DNA from: an uncultured Thomasclavelia sp.
GTDB lineage: Bacteria > Bacillota_I > Bacilli_A > Erysipelotrichales > Coprobacillaceae
Direction of reading: 5' to 3'
NCBI RefSeq assembly: GCF_944324745.1
Contig: NZ_CALUXO010000044.1
Coordinates: 1 to 60,574, forward strand
Length of the DNA: 60,574 nucleotides
Shown: positions 10,889 to 19,323 of the stretch, piece by piece
How the letters are laid out: the number at the start of each line of letters is the position of its first letter
Numbering within the stretch: position 1 is the stretch's first letter
Program-made: the position numbers and the translations under genes
Notes under the pieces: generated by a model
What the model saw: the letters and a program-made list of their open reading frames with translations, nothing else
The model's database searches: none
Told to the model about the DNA's origin: nothing

Positions 10889-11762
10889 CTTCTTTCATAA
10901 TTTCCAATGTCGCTTGACGATTTATTTCAGCTTCTTTTGAAATATTGATTCTTCGATTACTGTTTTTTTGATAATCTAAAGCATAATAACAAGAGTATAA
11001 GATATCTAAAATTAATTTAATACTATACTCATTACTAAAACCACCAATTTTAGAATACAATTTTTCTCGAGTTGACACTCGTAAAATCACATCAGCATAA
11101 TCAACTAATCGATTGTCGCCTAGACTAGTAATAACAATTACACTGGCCTGTTTTTCTCTGGCTTTTTTAGCTATTTGAACTAAATTATCAATACTTCCCG
11201 AATAAGAAACAACTAATAAACAATCGCCCTGATTAATGATAGCCGTTGAAAAAAGTTCTTCACCATTTATGTGGCAGACATTAACATTAACCCCGATTCT
11301 TAACATATCCAATTGAAATATTTGTCCTAATAAAAGACTATATGAAATAGCTGCCAAATGGATATTTTTTGCTTTGTGCAACAATAAAACCGCTTTTTGT
11401 AAACTGTCGTGTTCAATTAATGATAATGTATCATTAAGAGTTTCTTTAGCTAAAATAGTGATTTTACTGGCAATCTTTTGAATATTATCATTTTGATTGA
11501 AAGGATAATTGGGATCAATATGATTAAAATGCGATTCTAAATAATTAAGTTCTTTGATAAATGCTTCTTTAAACTCATTAAAGCCCTGAAAATCCAGCTT
11601 TTTTATCAACCGCATGATCGTTCCTGTTGAAGTATATGAGGCCTCCGCAACTTCTTTAATTGTTTGATTTTTTATTTTACTTCCTTGATCATATAAATAG
11701 TCAATCACAGCTTTTTGACCTGAAGACAATTTAACTTTTTCTATTTTTTGACTAATAAGCAT
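10875..11762 (-). CDS. MurR/RpiR family transcriptional regulator
   Basis: A 295-residue regulator. The HTH domain (about 1-80) includes EVAEASYTSTGTIMRLIKKL. The SIS domain (about 125-250) has LAAISYSLLLGQIFQ and DCLLVVSYSGSIDNLVQIAKK, keeping the Ser-rich sugar-phosphate loop (SYSGS). The C-terminus is a charged helix. It lies upstream of the GH1 beta-glucosidase on the same strand, so it is the likely regulator responding to a phosphorylated glucoside or glucose-6-phosphate (inference). It is closely related in layout to the RpiR gene at 14337. Confidence 0.88.
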   Translation of the reverse strand: MLISQKIEKVKLSSGQKAVIDYLYDQGSKIKNQTIKEVAEASYTSTGTIMRLIKKLDFQGFNEFKEAFIKELNYLESHFNHIDPNYPFNQNDNIQKIASKITILAKETLNDTLSLIEHDSLQKAVLLLHKAKNIHLAAISYSLLLGQIFQLDMLRIGVNVNVCHINGEELFSTAIINQGDCLLVVSYSGSIDNLVQIAKKAREKQASVIVITSLGDNRLVDYADVILRVSTREKLYSKIGGFSNEYSIKLILDILYSCYYALDYQKNSNRRINISKEAEINRQATLEIMKEETES

Positions 11763-11807
11763 CTTTTCATTTCTCCTCTAGCATCATTATAAACAGATAA
11801 TCAGCAA

Positions 11808-12289
11808 TTATCTAGATAACAAATCAAAACAATCAAAAAGGTTGTTTTGTATTATATTTTTTATAATAATCAAAACACTCACAAATATCGAAACCACCGC
11901 TATTCCTAATAGAGCACCAGATATAAAATCACTAAAATTAGAATCACTAAAACTATATGATAATGTCATCAAAAACATTGCCATAACTAAAATAACTATT
12001 CCTAATAACATATCTTTTTGTTTTTCTAGTTCTTGAATCCGTTTTAATAAATCCATCAGCTGGTCTTTAGTATTATCTCCATCTTCTTGACCATTTATCA
12101 ATTCACCAATCGTAATATCTAGTACTTGGCATAAATTGGTTATTATGGCATAATCTGGCATACTTCTACCGGTTTCATATTTAGAAATCGTCTTATTGGA
12201 AAGACCTAATTTACTGGCCAACTGTTCTTGAGTTAAGTTTTTCTCTTTTCCTTTTTAGCTATAAATTTGCCAATTGCCTGTTGATTCAT
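11808..12289 (-). pseudogene. XRE-family regulator with C-terminal membrane anchor, frameshifted near codon 14
   Basis: The natural start is ATG at 12289, with GGAGGGAG just upstream. It reads MNQQAIGKFIAKKEKRKT and then hits TAA at about 12231. One base back, the frame continues KNLTQEQLASKLGLSNKTIS and runs to 11808. Joining the frames by a -1 shift in the A5-G2-A4 stretch restores an ordinary HTH_XRE (residues about 1-65), followed by a charged helix and two membrane segments (about 90-135 of the downstream frame). The 137-codon downstream frame alone lacks HTH helix 1 and has no ribosome binding site. A sequencing error, a true deletion and programmed slippage are all possible. Confidence 0.75.
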
Positions 12290-12461
12290 AATACTCCCTC
12301 CTTCTAACACATTCCTTCTTTAGATAATATTCCTGAACCAGAGAACTTCGATAGAATTTATCATTTTTTATCTAAAGTTTACAATTTAATTCGATCATTA
12401 AACTTATTTATTATCGCTATTTTAAATATCATAGATTTCTGTAAAATTTAGTTAAATAAAA

Positions 12462-12487
12462 AGAAAACAGCCATAAAGGCTATTTTC
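12462..12487 (-). terminator. Intrinsic terminator of the MBL-fold gene
   Basis: AGAAAACAGCC pairs with GGCTATTTTCT around ATAA. On the minus strand it is followed by TTTTTATTT. It lies 86 bp past the stop of the gene at 12573. Confidence 0.8.
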
Positions 12488-12572
12488 TAATTTTAGATTG
12501 ATAACTTTAATCAAGCAAATTTAATCCCAAGATATTGATCAAATAAAAATTAAGTATATCGATATAATATAA

Positions 12573-13373
12573 CTATGAATTTACTTTCTTTTTATGTTTA
12601 TGCATTTTAAGCAAATTATAGAATTGTTTTTCATAATATTTATAACCATCTTTACCAATGATGAAAGGATTATAAACGCTATTTGTAATATTTCTAATAA
12701 TTGATAATCTTTCAAGTCCCATATCTAAGCATGAATGGGTATCTATTTCACTATCAACATCCTCTTTATCACAAATTTTACTGAATTCATACCAAGAATT
12801 TTCATAATCTTCAATACTAGTATCCAGTAAAATCCCAAAACCACCCCATAAAGCCATTTTATGTTTGCGTCCTTCATCAGTAACTGGAATAATAAATGAA
12901 AAGCAACCAACTGAATGACCTGGAGTAAAAACACACTTAATTTGACCAAATTCTAATGTTTCACCATCAGTTAGATAATGATCTACCTCAAATTTTATCG
13001 GTTCCCATGGAAAAGTTTTCGACATATTTTTCGCAAATTCACAATCGAGCTTTGACATAAATATCTTGGCACCATATTTTTCTTTAAAATAACCGGCATT
13101 ACCAAAATGATCACCATGACCATGAGATATGACTATAGCAGACAAATTATTAATATCATATCCTAGACTTTTAAAATCTTCTTCAATCGTTTTTTTAGAA
13201 TCTTCATCAGGATTCATACAATCAATTAAAACATACCCCGCAGTTGTTTCTAAAACAAAACATCCAACAATCTCATTTCCAATAAATGATAACTGATCAA
13301 AAAATTTTGTTGCTGGAAAAGGCTTTATTTCCTTTTTATTAAAATCAGGCTTAGCAAAGCGTTTTTTCTCCAA
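12573..13373 (-). CDS. MBL-fold metallo-hydrolase (TTG or disrupted start)
   Basis: A 266-residue metallo-beta-lactamase-fold hydrolase. The zinc motif HGHGDHFGNAGYF lies near residues 84-96, the second His in PGHSVGCFSFIIP near 151, an Asp-rich segment follows, and a late His is in DTHSC. The layout resembles subclass B3-like or arylsulfatase-like MBL proteins; the substrate is unknown. The open frame can only start at TTG 13373. The AAGGAG site and a properly spaced ATG (13381) are in another frame, so a one-base loss near codon 3 is suspected. It is monocistronic with its own terminator. Confidence 0.75.
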   Translation of the reverse strand: MEKKRFAKPDFNKKEIKPFPATKFFDQLSFIGNEIVGCFVLETTAGYVLIDCMNPDEDSKKTIEEDFKSLGYDINNLSAIVISHGHGDHFGNAGYFKEKYGAKIFMSKLDCEFAKNMSKTFPWEPIKFEVDHYLTDGETLEFGQIKCVFTPGHSVGCFSFIIPVTDEGRKHKMALWGGFGILLDTSIEDYENSWYEFSKICDKEDVDSEIDTHSCLDMGLERLSIIRNITNSVYNPFIIGKDGYKYYEKQFYNLLKMHKHKKKVNS

Positions 13374-13571
13374 CTTGACATTTTAAATTACTCCTTTCTA
13401 TCCAATAACAACAATTAGAATTATAACTATTAGAATTCTAATCGTCAATCTTGCAACATTAAGCAACTAATTTTTATTATCTATAATTAATAATATGACC
13501 GGTTTTTAATTCAATTAATATAAAAAATACTAGTAACTTAGAATATCATATTAAAAAAGCATATTTAATAT

Positions 13572-14078
13572 TTAGAGTTTAATTTCATATCCATACTCAT
13601 TTAAAATCATCATATCATCGATTTTTTCATGATAGATTCCTATAGCTTTAATAAACCCATTTTTTTGATATAACTTGATTGCAGGATAATTATCTGTCAC
13701 AACAAATAACCTTAGATATTCCATCTTATTTTCTTCAGCTAGCTCTTTAGCCTTTTCCAACATCAAACTTCCAATACCCATATTTGCATAATTAATATTT
13801 ACCCCTAAACGATCTAAATACAAAACTCGCTTAGTATTTTCATTCCAGACAACTTTATTTTGACCATGATGTTTATTATTTAAAGAAAAAGCTGCCACAA
13901 TTACTTGTTTATCAACCAAAACATATAATCTTTGATTAACAAGATCTTCTTTAAAAAATTCCAGGGGATAAATATCATCCCAAATATTGAGACCTTGACT
14001 TTTCATTTTTCTAATAATTTGTTTATATGTTTGTTTAATTTGCGGTAAATCACTTAATGTTCCTAACCGAAATTCCAT
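13572..14078 (-). CDS. GNAT family N-acetyltransferase
   Basis: A 168-residue acetyltransferase. The start at 14078 (MEFRLGTLSDLPQI) was chosen because AAGGAG lies 9-10 bases upstream; an in-frame ATG 36 bases earlier has no site. It has the acetyl-CoA segment LDRLGVNINYANMGIGSLML (residues about 90-109) with the G-x-G turn, followed by LRLFVVTDNYPAIKLYQKNGF, the classic C-terminal GNAT motif (about 124-144). The substrate is unknown; a small-molecule or antibiotic-type amine is possible. It lies between the MBL gene and tRNA-Glu. Confidence 0.88.
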   Translation of the reverse strand: MEFRLGTLSDLPQIKQTYKQIIRKMKSQGLNIWDDIYPLEFFKEDLVNQRLYVLVDKQVIVAAFSLNNKHHGQNKVVWNENTKRVLYLDRLGVNINYANMGIGSLMLEKAKELAEENKMEYLRLFVVTDNYPAIKLYQKNGFIKAIGIYHEKIDDMMILNEYGYEIKL

Positions 14079-14152
14079 ACTAACGCACTCCTTAATAATA
14101 AATGTTTCCATCATTTATCTATAATAAACAGTTATATCATAAATAAATAAAA

Positions 14153-14176
14153 AAAGTTCTGATAAATCAGGACTTT
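14153..14176 (-). terminator. Terminator of tRNA-Glu
   Basis: AAAGTTCTGA pairs with TCAGGACTTT around TAAA. It is followed on the minus strand by TTTTATTTATT. It lies 11 bp beyond the CCA end of the tRNA. Confidence 0.7.
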
Positions 14177-14186
14177 ACTTTATTAT

Positions 14187-14262
14187 TGGTAGTCCGTAGG
14201 GGGTTCGAACCCCTGAATGCTAGGATGAGAACCTAGTGTGTTGACCACTTCACCAACGGACC
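14187..14262 (-). tRNA. tRNA-Glu (CTC)
   Basis: A 76-nt cloverleaf with encoded CCA. The acceptor GGTCCGT pairs with ACGGACT-type bases, and the D arm is typical of Glu (GGTGAAGTGGTCAACAC). The anticodon arm is CTAGG-TTCTCAT-CCTAG, with anticodon CTC at loop positions 3-5. The T arm is GGGGGTTCGAACCCC-like. It reads GAG. It is followed by its own terminator. Confidence 0.92.
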
Positions 14263-14307
14263 GTATACATATATAATAACACTTTTTCAAATTTTATAAA
14301 GTAAAAA

Positions 14308-14340
14308 ATAGAAATATGATCATTTTTCTCATATTTCTAT
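14308..14340 (-). terminator. Terminator of the RpiR gene at 14337
   Basis: ATAGAAATATGA pairs with TCATATTTCTAT around a 9-base loop. It overlaps the stop codon and is followed on the minus strand by TTTTTTAC. Confidence 0.75.
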
Positions 14341-15212
14341 TCATCTTCATCAATATACTCATAACCTGAATGACGATCATCAACCATTTTTGCAATCTGT
14401 ATTTTATAATCAAGATTCTTTTGGTAATCGAAAGCAAAGATACCTGAATATAAAGTATCTAAAAGATATTTAATTGATGTCGTAGTAGCAAAATCACCAA
14501 TTTTGGTCAATAACATCTCTCGAGAAGATATTCTTAAGGTAACATCTGCTAATTTTGACAAATTATTATCTGCAATACTGGTAATTGCTATTATTGGTGT
14601 ATTCATCTTTTTTAATAACTTAGCAACATCAATAATATAATTAGTTTCACCAGAATACGAAATCATAATAGCACAATGCTTTTCATCGCTCATTGCCGCC
14701 TGCAGTTTAGCATTACCTGGTAAATGACAGATGTTAACATTTTTATGCAAATAAAATAATTTAGCTTTAAATTCTTCAGCAATTAATAAATTATTAGCAA
14801 CACCATAAATATCTAATTCTTTACAATCACGTAAATAACGTAAAGCCTGCTGCAAATCATCATGGTTAATTAAAGATATCGTATCTTGAATCGTTTCTAT
14901 TTCTAACTGTCCAATATTATGAGCGATAGTCATGATATCATCACTTACAACAAAAGGAATACTAGCATCGATATTTTGCTCTTTAAATAAATATTCCAAT
15001 TCTTCCAGGTATGCCTCTTTAAAATCATTCCAACCATGATACCCTAATTTTTTGGCAATCCTGACTAATAGTGGTGGTGAAGTATATGTTGCTTTGGCAA
15101 TACTATTGGCAGACATATTTTTAATATTCAACCCTTGTTCCAAGATATAATCAATTATGGTAGCTTCACTAGCAGAAAAATGAGTTTGTTCGATTCTATG
15201 GATTAGTAACAT
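14337..15212 (-). CDS. MurR/RpiR family transcriptional regulator
   Basis: A 291-residue regulator. The HTH lies in residues about 1-80 (NSIAKATYTSPPLLVRIAKKL). The SIS domain (about 125-250) has LDIYGVANNLLIAEEF and CAIMISYSGETNYIIDVAKLL, with SYSGE as the phosphosugar loop. It shares overall layout with the protein at 10875-11762 (both end in an acidic tail after a YQKN-containing helix), suggesting paralogy. AGGAGG precedes the ATG at 15212. No sugar genes are adjacent, so the target is unknown. Confidence 0.87.
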   Translation of the reverse strand: MLLIHRIEQTHFSASEATIIDYILEQGLNIKNMSANSIAKATYTSPPLLVRIAKKLGYHGWNDFKEAYLEELEYLFKEQNIDASIPFVVSDDIMTIAHNIGQLEIETIQDTISLINHDDLQQALRYLRDCKELDIYGVANNLLIAEEFKAKLFYLHKNVNICHLPGNAKLQAAMSDEKHCAIMISYSGETNYIIDVAKLLKKMNTPIIAITSIADNNLSKLADVTLRISSREMLLTKIGDFATTTSIKYLLDTLYSGIFAFDYQKNLDYKIQIAKMVDDRHSGYEYIDEDE

Positions 15213-15233
15213 ATTCCCTCCTTAATTAACAAA

Positions 15234-15253
15234 AAAGCAGCTTGAACTGCTTT
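15234..15253 (-). terminator. Intrinsic terminator of the nitroreductase gene
   Basis: AAAGCAG pairs with CTGCTTT around a 6-base loop. It is followed on the minus strand by TTTGTTAATT. It overlaps the last bases of the nitroreductase gene. Confidence 0.7.
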
Positions 15254-15752
15254 ATTTAATATACCTTACTTTACTTACATCATAAGTATTAATTAACGGC
15301 CTTTTTTCATTGCTATAGCCAACTGCTACAACTCCCACCGGATATTCATTATCAGCTAAATGATAATATTTTTTAAAGTTTTCAATTCTTTCACTGACTG
15401 GAGCAATCCCGCACCAGCAAGTACCTAATCCAATATGAGTTGCTTCGATGATCATATTTTCAATTGCTGCGGAACAATTAACTAAACCATATTCAACATT
15501 AATAGCTTTATCAAGATCTGCTAGTACTAATATAGCACATGGGGCTTCTTTCATCATCGTTGTATATGGTGAAAGAGTACATAAATCATCTAAAGCTTGA
15601 CGATTTGTAATTACGATAAATTTCCATTCCTGAGTATTTCTTGCTGATGGTGCATTCATCGCCGCTTCTAAAATAGTATTAATTTTTTCTGGTTCCACCG
15701 GTGTATTTTGATATTTTCTAATACTTTGTCGACATTTTATAGCTTCTAACAT
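15252..15752 (-). CDS. Nitroreductase family protein (FMN-dependent)
   Basis: A 166-residue small nitroreductase. The FMN phosphate-binding N-terminus CRQSIRKYQNTPVEPEKI lies at residues 7-24, followed by AAMNAPSARNTQEWKFIVI (30-48). The C-terminal half has the conserved IEATHIGLGTCWCGI (about 105-119) and GVVAVGYSNEKRP. Such enzymes reduce nitro-compounds, quinones or flavins with NAD(P)H. The length matches the shortest clade. No redox partner is adjacent. It is a single gene between an RpiR gene and a divergent phosphatase. Confidence 0.9.
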   Translation of the reverse strand: MLEAIKCRQSIRKYQNTPVEPEKINTILEAAMNAPSARNTQEWKFIVITNRQALDDLCTLSPYTTMMKEAPCAILVLADLDKAINVEYGLVNCSAAIENMIIEATHIGLGTCWCGIAPVSERIENFKKYYHLADNEYPVGVVAVGYSNEKRPLINTYDVSKVRYIK

Positions 15753-15890
15753 TTTAATTACCTCACTTTATCTTTATTATACAGATTCTTAAGAAAAATT
15801 ACAAATTAACATAACTTATAGAAAAAATGTCGGTAATAATATAAGTAAAAGTAAAAGAATTGTGTTAAGATGTAATCTGAGGTGATAACA

Positions 15891-17009
15891 ATGATAGAAG
15901 TCAGACATGTTACCAAAAAAATTAGTGGTAAATATCGTTGTATCGTTATTAGTGATATCCATAGTCATTTAGATCGTTTTATTGACTTGTTAAATAAAGT
16001 TAATTATTGTCATGAAGATTATTTAGTAATCCTTGGTGATTTTATTGAAAAAGGAACCCAAGCATTAGAAATAGTAGCTTTCTTACAAGAACTCCAGGCT
16101 AAAAGTGACCGGGTTTTTGTTTTACTTGGAAATTGTGAATACGCTATTGAAAAAATCGTTACGAATAAAGAATATGCCAGCCATGTTACGCATTATTTAA
16201 ATCATGTTGGTAAAGGTGGATTGATTCGTCAAGCTCTTGCAAATCTTAAAATTGATTATCATCAAGCTAATGCTTTACAATTACAGCAGTTAGTTGCTGA
16301 TTATTTAGAGCCATGCTTTAATTATTTTCGTACTTTACCAACTACTTTACATTTAAATAACTTTATCTTTGTTCATGCCGGAATTGAAAATCGACCTGAC
16401 TGGCAAAATTCAAACTGGCATTCTTTTATTGAAATGCGGACGTTTTATCAAGATGGTCATTGTTTAGACGATTATGTTGTTGTTGGTCATCTGCCAACTT
16501 CAAATCAATTCCAAAATCGAATTGATAATAATATTATTATCGATGACGCTAAAAGAATCATTTGCATTGATGGAGGAACCGGTGTTAAATCAATCAGTCA
16601 GTTAAATGCTTTGATTATCGAAGGTAATGGCAATCATTTTAATCTTACTACCGATTATGTTCAGCCTTTACCATTATACCAAGTCATAGTTGACATTAAA
16701 GCCAGTGAACAAGAACCCCACAAGATTGCCTGGCCAAATTTTGAAGTAAAGATAATTAAGCAAGGGAAAAATTTTACATTATGTCAACAATTAAATACTA
16801 ACCAAAAGATTAAAATAAAAAATGAATTTCTATATTCAAAAAATGATAAAATCTATTGTTTAGATGACTATGTTGATTTAATGCTTACTCTTTCAAAAGG
16901 ACAAATTGTAAAATTAATCGGTATCTTTGGTCCCTATGCCTATGTTATTAAAGATAATGAAATTGGCTGGGTACGTTATCGCTATTTAAAAAGATTAAAA
17001 AAGAAATAA
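15891..17009 (+). CDS. Calcineurin-like metallophosphoesterase with extra C-terminal domain
   Basis: A 372-residue protein whose first ~240 residues form a PPP-type metallophosphatase. Motifs in order: VISDIHSHLDRF (about 19-30), ILGDFIEKG (about 47-55), LLGNCEYAIE (about 80-89), FIFVHAGIE (about 164-172), VVGHLPTS (about 200-207) and CIDGGTG (about 226-232). The last ~120 residues are an unrecognised beta-rich region ending in GWVRYRYLKRLKKK, possibly SH3-like. ATG 15891 is preferred because GAGGTG lies 6 bases upstream; the in-frame GTG at 15882 is within that site. It may act as a Ser/Thr-protein or dinucleotide phosphatase. Confidence 0.85.
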   Translation: MIEVRHVTKKISGKYRCIVISDIHSHLDRFIDLLNKVNYCHEDYLVILGDFIEKGTQALEIVAFLQELQAKSDRVFVLLGNCEYAIEKIVTNKEYASHVTHYLNHVGKGGLIRQALANLKIDYHQANALQLQQLVADYLEPCFNYFRTLPTTLHLNNFIFVHAGIENRPDWQNSNWHSFIEMRTFYQDGHCLDDYVVVGHLPTSNQFQNRIDNNIIIDDAKRIICIDGGTGVKSISQLNALIIEGNGNHFNLTTDYVQPLPLYQVIVDIKASEQEPHKIAWPNFEVKIIKQGKNFTLCQQLNTNQKIKIKNEFLYSKNDKIYCLDDYVDLMLTLSKGQIVKLIGIFGPYAYVIKDNEIGWVRYRYLKRLKKK

Positions 17010-17036
17010 AAAATGGAGACTAATTATCTCCATTTT
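17010..17036. terminator. Bidirectional intrinsic terminator
   Basis: AAAATGGAGA pairs with TCTCCATTTT around a 7-base loop. It lies between the convergent phosphatase (ends 17009) and the helical protein gene (ends 17044). Confidence 0.75.
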
Positions 17037-17043
17037 ATACTAT

Positions 17044-17397
17044 TTATTTACTAGTTTTTTCTGCTTTTAATTTGCTCATCATTTCCATTTGATGTTCTTT
17101 TTCTTCATTAAGTTTTTGTTCCATTTCATCAGTATTTAACCGTTCATGTTTTGGTTCTTCTTTAGCTTTTCCAAAAACTTTTTCAAATGATTCTTCAGCT
17201 TCTAAAGCAATCTTATGTTTTAATTCATTTAATTCATTAATTTTAGATTCATATCTAGAAATTTCATCATCAACAATTTTAGTAACTTGTTCCTTTGATA
17301 AGGGTTCTAAATCTTGATTAACTAAATCTTCTTTGTTTTCACTAAAATATTTTTTTAAAGATTCAATAGCACGTTGATTAATTGATTTTTTATCCAT
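17044..17397 (-). CDS. Hypothetical small helical protein, paralogue A
   Basis: A 117-residue, highly charged, all-helical cytoplasmic protein with no Cys and a Lys/Glu-rich C-terminus (about 85-117) likely to form a coiled coil. Its first 75 residues align by eye with the adjacent smaller gene: INQRAIESLKKYF against INDKAVNSLHQYF, then LSKEQVTKIVDDEI against MNQEEITNLVKNQA, then helix KINELNELKHKI against KIASLEVLRKNI. No family is recognised. It lies 49 bp after the paralogue, probably as the second gene of one operon. Confidence 0.7.
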   Translation of the reverse strand: MDKKSINQRAIESLKKYFSENKEDLVNQDLEPLSKEQVTKIVDDEISRYESKINELNELKHKIALEAEESFEKVFGKAKEEPKHERLNTDEMEQKLNEEKEHQMEMMSKLKAEKTSK

Positions 17398-17446
17398 AAT
17401 ATTTTCCTTCTTTCTTAATTTATCTTTACATTAAACAATTTATTTA

Positions 17447-17677
17447 TTAATAATATCTAGCCATCGATGATTTTGCTTTAACATTAATATTTTTTCTTAA
17501 AACTTCTAATGAAGCAATTTTCTCACGATGTTGATCAGCTTGATTTTTTACTAAGTTAGTGATTTCTTCTTGATTCATTTGCTTAGCATCAATCTCATTG
17601 ATATCTCTAGTATAATCGTCTTCAAAGTACTGATGTAATGAATTAACAGCTTTATCATTGATTTGATTTAAATTCAT
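17447..17677 (-). CDS. Hypothetical small helical protein, paralogue B
   Basis: A 76-residue charged helical protein, a tandem paralogue of the gene at 17044. ATG 17677 (MNLNQINDK) is chosen because AGAAGG lies about 8 bases upstream; an in-frame start 45 bases earlier has no site. It lacks the long C-terminal coiled coil of its neighbour. Upstream, between this gene and the gltX terminator, are two palindromic AT-rich sites that may be operators. Function unknown. Confidence 0.65.
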   Translation of the reverse strand: MNLNQINDKAVNSLHQYFEDDYTRDINEIDAKQMNQEEITNLVKNQADQHREKIASLEVLRKNINVKAKSSMARYY

Positions 17678-17756
17678 CTTAATTACCTTCTTTCTATCGA
17701 TTACGAGATTATAGTAATCCAATCTTAATTATTTTGCTACAGCTTAGTAATCAGTT

Positions 17757-17816
17757 TTAATGTTATTAACAAAAATCTATTATTGTAAAAATAAAATTTG
17801 TTAATAATATTAACAA
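17757..17816. promoter_or_regulatory. Two palindromic operator-like sites upstream of the small paralogue pair
   Basis: TTGTTAATA-A-TATTAACAA (17798-17816) is a perfect 19-bp palindrome. A related site with core GTTATTAAC and a shared TTAACAA half lies at about 17757-17773. They sit 80-140 bp upstream of the gene starting at 17677. A transcription-factor site is the simplest reading; no binding protein can be named. Confidence 0.4.
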
Positions 17817-17836
17817 AATTCGACTTTAAATATTAA

Positions 17837-17857
17837 AAGCCATCAAAATGATGGCTT
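17837..17857 (-). terminator. gltX terminator
   Basis: AAGCCATCA pairs with TGATGGCTT around a 3-base loop. It overlaps the gltX stop codon and is followed on the minus strand by TTAATATTT. Confidence 0.75.
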
Positions 17858-19262
17858 ATAAATTCTGTAATTGTTCAATTGCCAGATTTAACCGTCTTAA
17901 CGTTTCATCTTTACCTAAAATATGGGCAATTTCTACCGCACCACCTGGTGTAAAAGCTTTAAATGTTAAAGCCACCCGAAGTGGAAACATGATTCTTCCA
18001 TTTTTAACTTCTTTTTCTTTAGCCAGATCAACAAATAATTGATGTAGTTTTTCATCATTATCAAAATCATTGAAATCAATTAAAGCTTCTTTTAACCACA
18101 ATAAAGCTTCTAGTGAGTTTTCTGGTGTTGTTTTCATTTTTTTATTTTTAAATAATGAAGCATCAAATGAACATGGTTCGTCAATAAAATCAATCATCGT
18201 ATCAATCTCTGCTAAATAAGAAATTCTTAATTGTAAAACTTTACTTAATTCCATTAAATCAACATCACGATGAATCAGACGTTGATAATAAGGCAATACT
18301 AATTGATGAAAATCATCCAAACTTAATTTACGAAGATAAATTCCATTTAACCATTTTAATTTTTCTAAATCAAAAATAGCTGGAGCTTTAGAAATTCTTT
18401 TAACATCAAATTGTTTAACTAGTTCATCTAAAGAAAAGATTTCTTCCTCTCCTTCAGGAGCCCATCCCAGTAAAGCCAGGTAATTAATAATTGCTTCATT
18501 TAAATAACCTTGGTTTACTAAATCTTGATATGAGGCATCACCATTACGTTTTGACAACTTATGTTGTTCATCTTTCATAACTGGTGGAACATGAATATAT
18601 GTCGGAATTTCCCAATTAAAAGCCTGATAAATCAAATTATATTTTGGCGTACTAGCTAAATATTCATTTCCACGAGCTACATGAGTAATATGCATCAAAT
18701 GATCATCAACAATATTGGCAAAATTATAGGTAGGATATCCATCGCTTTTTAATAAGACTCCTTCATCTAAAGTATCATTATCGACAGTAATTTCACCATA
18801 GACTTCATCATTAAAAGTCGTAGTACCTTGAGGAATCGTCTGTCTAATAACATAGCTTTTCCCCTCTGCAATCATCTTTTTGGCCATTTCTAATGAGATC
18901 TGGTGACAAGGATCAACTTCATTTTCATCATTACTATCACAAAAACAATAATGTGCTCCACCTAGTTCTACTAACTGGTGGGCATATTTTTGATAAATAT
19001 CTAAGCGTTGTGATTGAATATAGGGACCATACGGTCCTGAAATATCGGGACCTTCATCATAGTTCAATCCCGTGTTTTTTAACGTTTGGTAAATTACATC
19101 AATAGCGCCTTCTACCTGTCTAGCTTTATCAGTATCTTCGATTCTTAAAACAAATTTCCCATTATTTTTTTTAGCAATCAAATATTCATATAAAGCAGTT
19201 CTTAAATTTCCTATATGCATAAATCCGGTTGGACTTGGTGCAAATCGTGTTCTAATTTCCAT
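17856..19262 (-). CDS. gltX: Glutamyl-tRNA synthetase
   Basis: A 468-residue class I synthetase that charges tRNA-Glu with glutamate. The HIGH-type motif is in RFAPSPTGFMHIGNLRTAL (residues 6-24) and the KMSKS-type motif is KLSKRNGD (about 239-246). The C-terminal helical anticodon-binding domain is complete (about 320-468). It is monofunctional and of typical bacterial length. In most Firmicutes this enzyme also mischarges tRNA-Gln, which is then amidated by GatCAB (family knowledge). A tRNA-Gln gene lies divergently 62 bp upstream. Confidence 0.97.
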   Translation of the reverse strand: MEIRTRFAPSPTGFMHIGNLRTALYEYLIAKKNNGKFVLRIEDTDKARQVEGAIDVIYQTLKNTGLNYDEGPDISGPYGPYIQSQRLDIYQKYAHQLVELGGAHYCFCDSNDENEVDPCHQISLEMAKKMIAEGKSYVIRQTIPQGTTTFNDEVYGEITVDNDTLDEGVLLKSDGYPTYNFANIVDDHLMHITHVARGNEYLASTPKYNLIYQAFNWEIPTYIHVPPVMKDEQHKLSKRNGDASYQDLVNQGYLNEAIINYLALLGWAPEGEEEIFSLDELVKQFDVKRISKAPAIFDLEKLKWLNGIYLRKLSLDDFHQLVLPYYQRLIHRDVDLMELSKVLQLRISYLAEIDTMIDFIDEPCSFDASLFKNKKMKTTPENSLEALLWLKEALIDFNDFDNDEKLHQLFVDLAKEKEVKNGRIMFPLRVALTFKAFTPGGAVEIAHILGKDETLRRLNLAIEQLQNL

Positions 19263-19323
19263 AAAAATATTCCTCTTATCCCTTGTATTTTATTTCAAAA
19301 AGTTATAGAATAGTATTTGTCGT

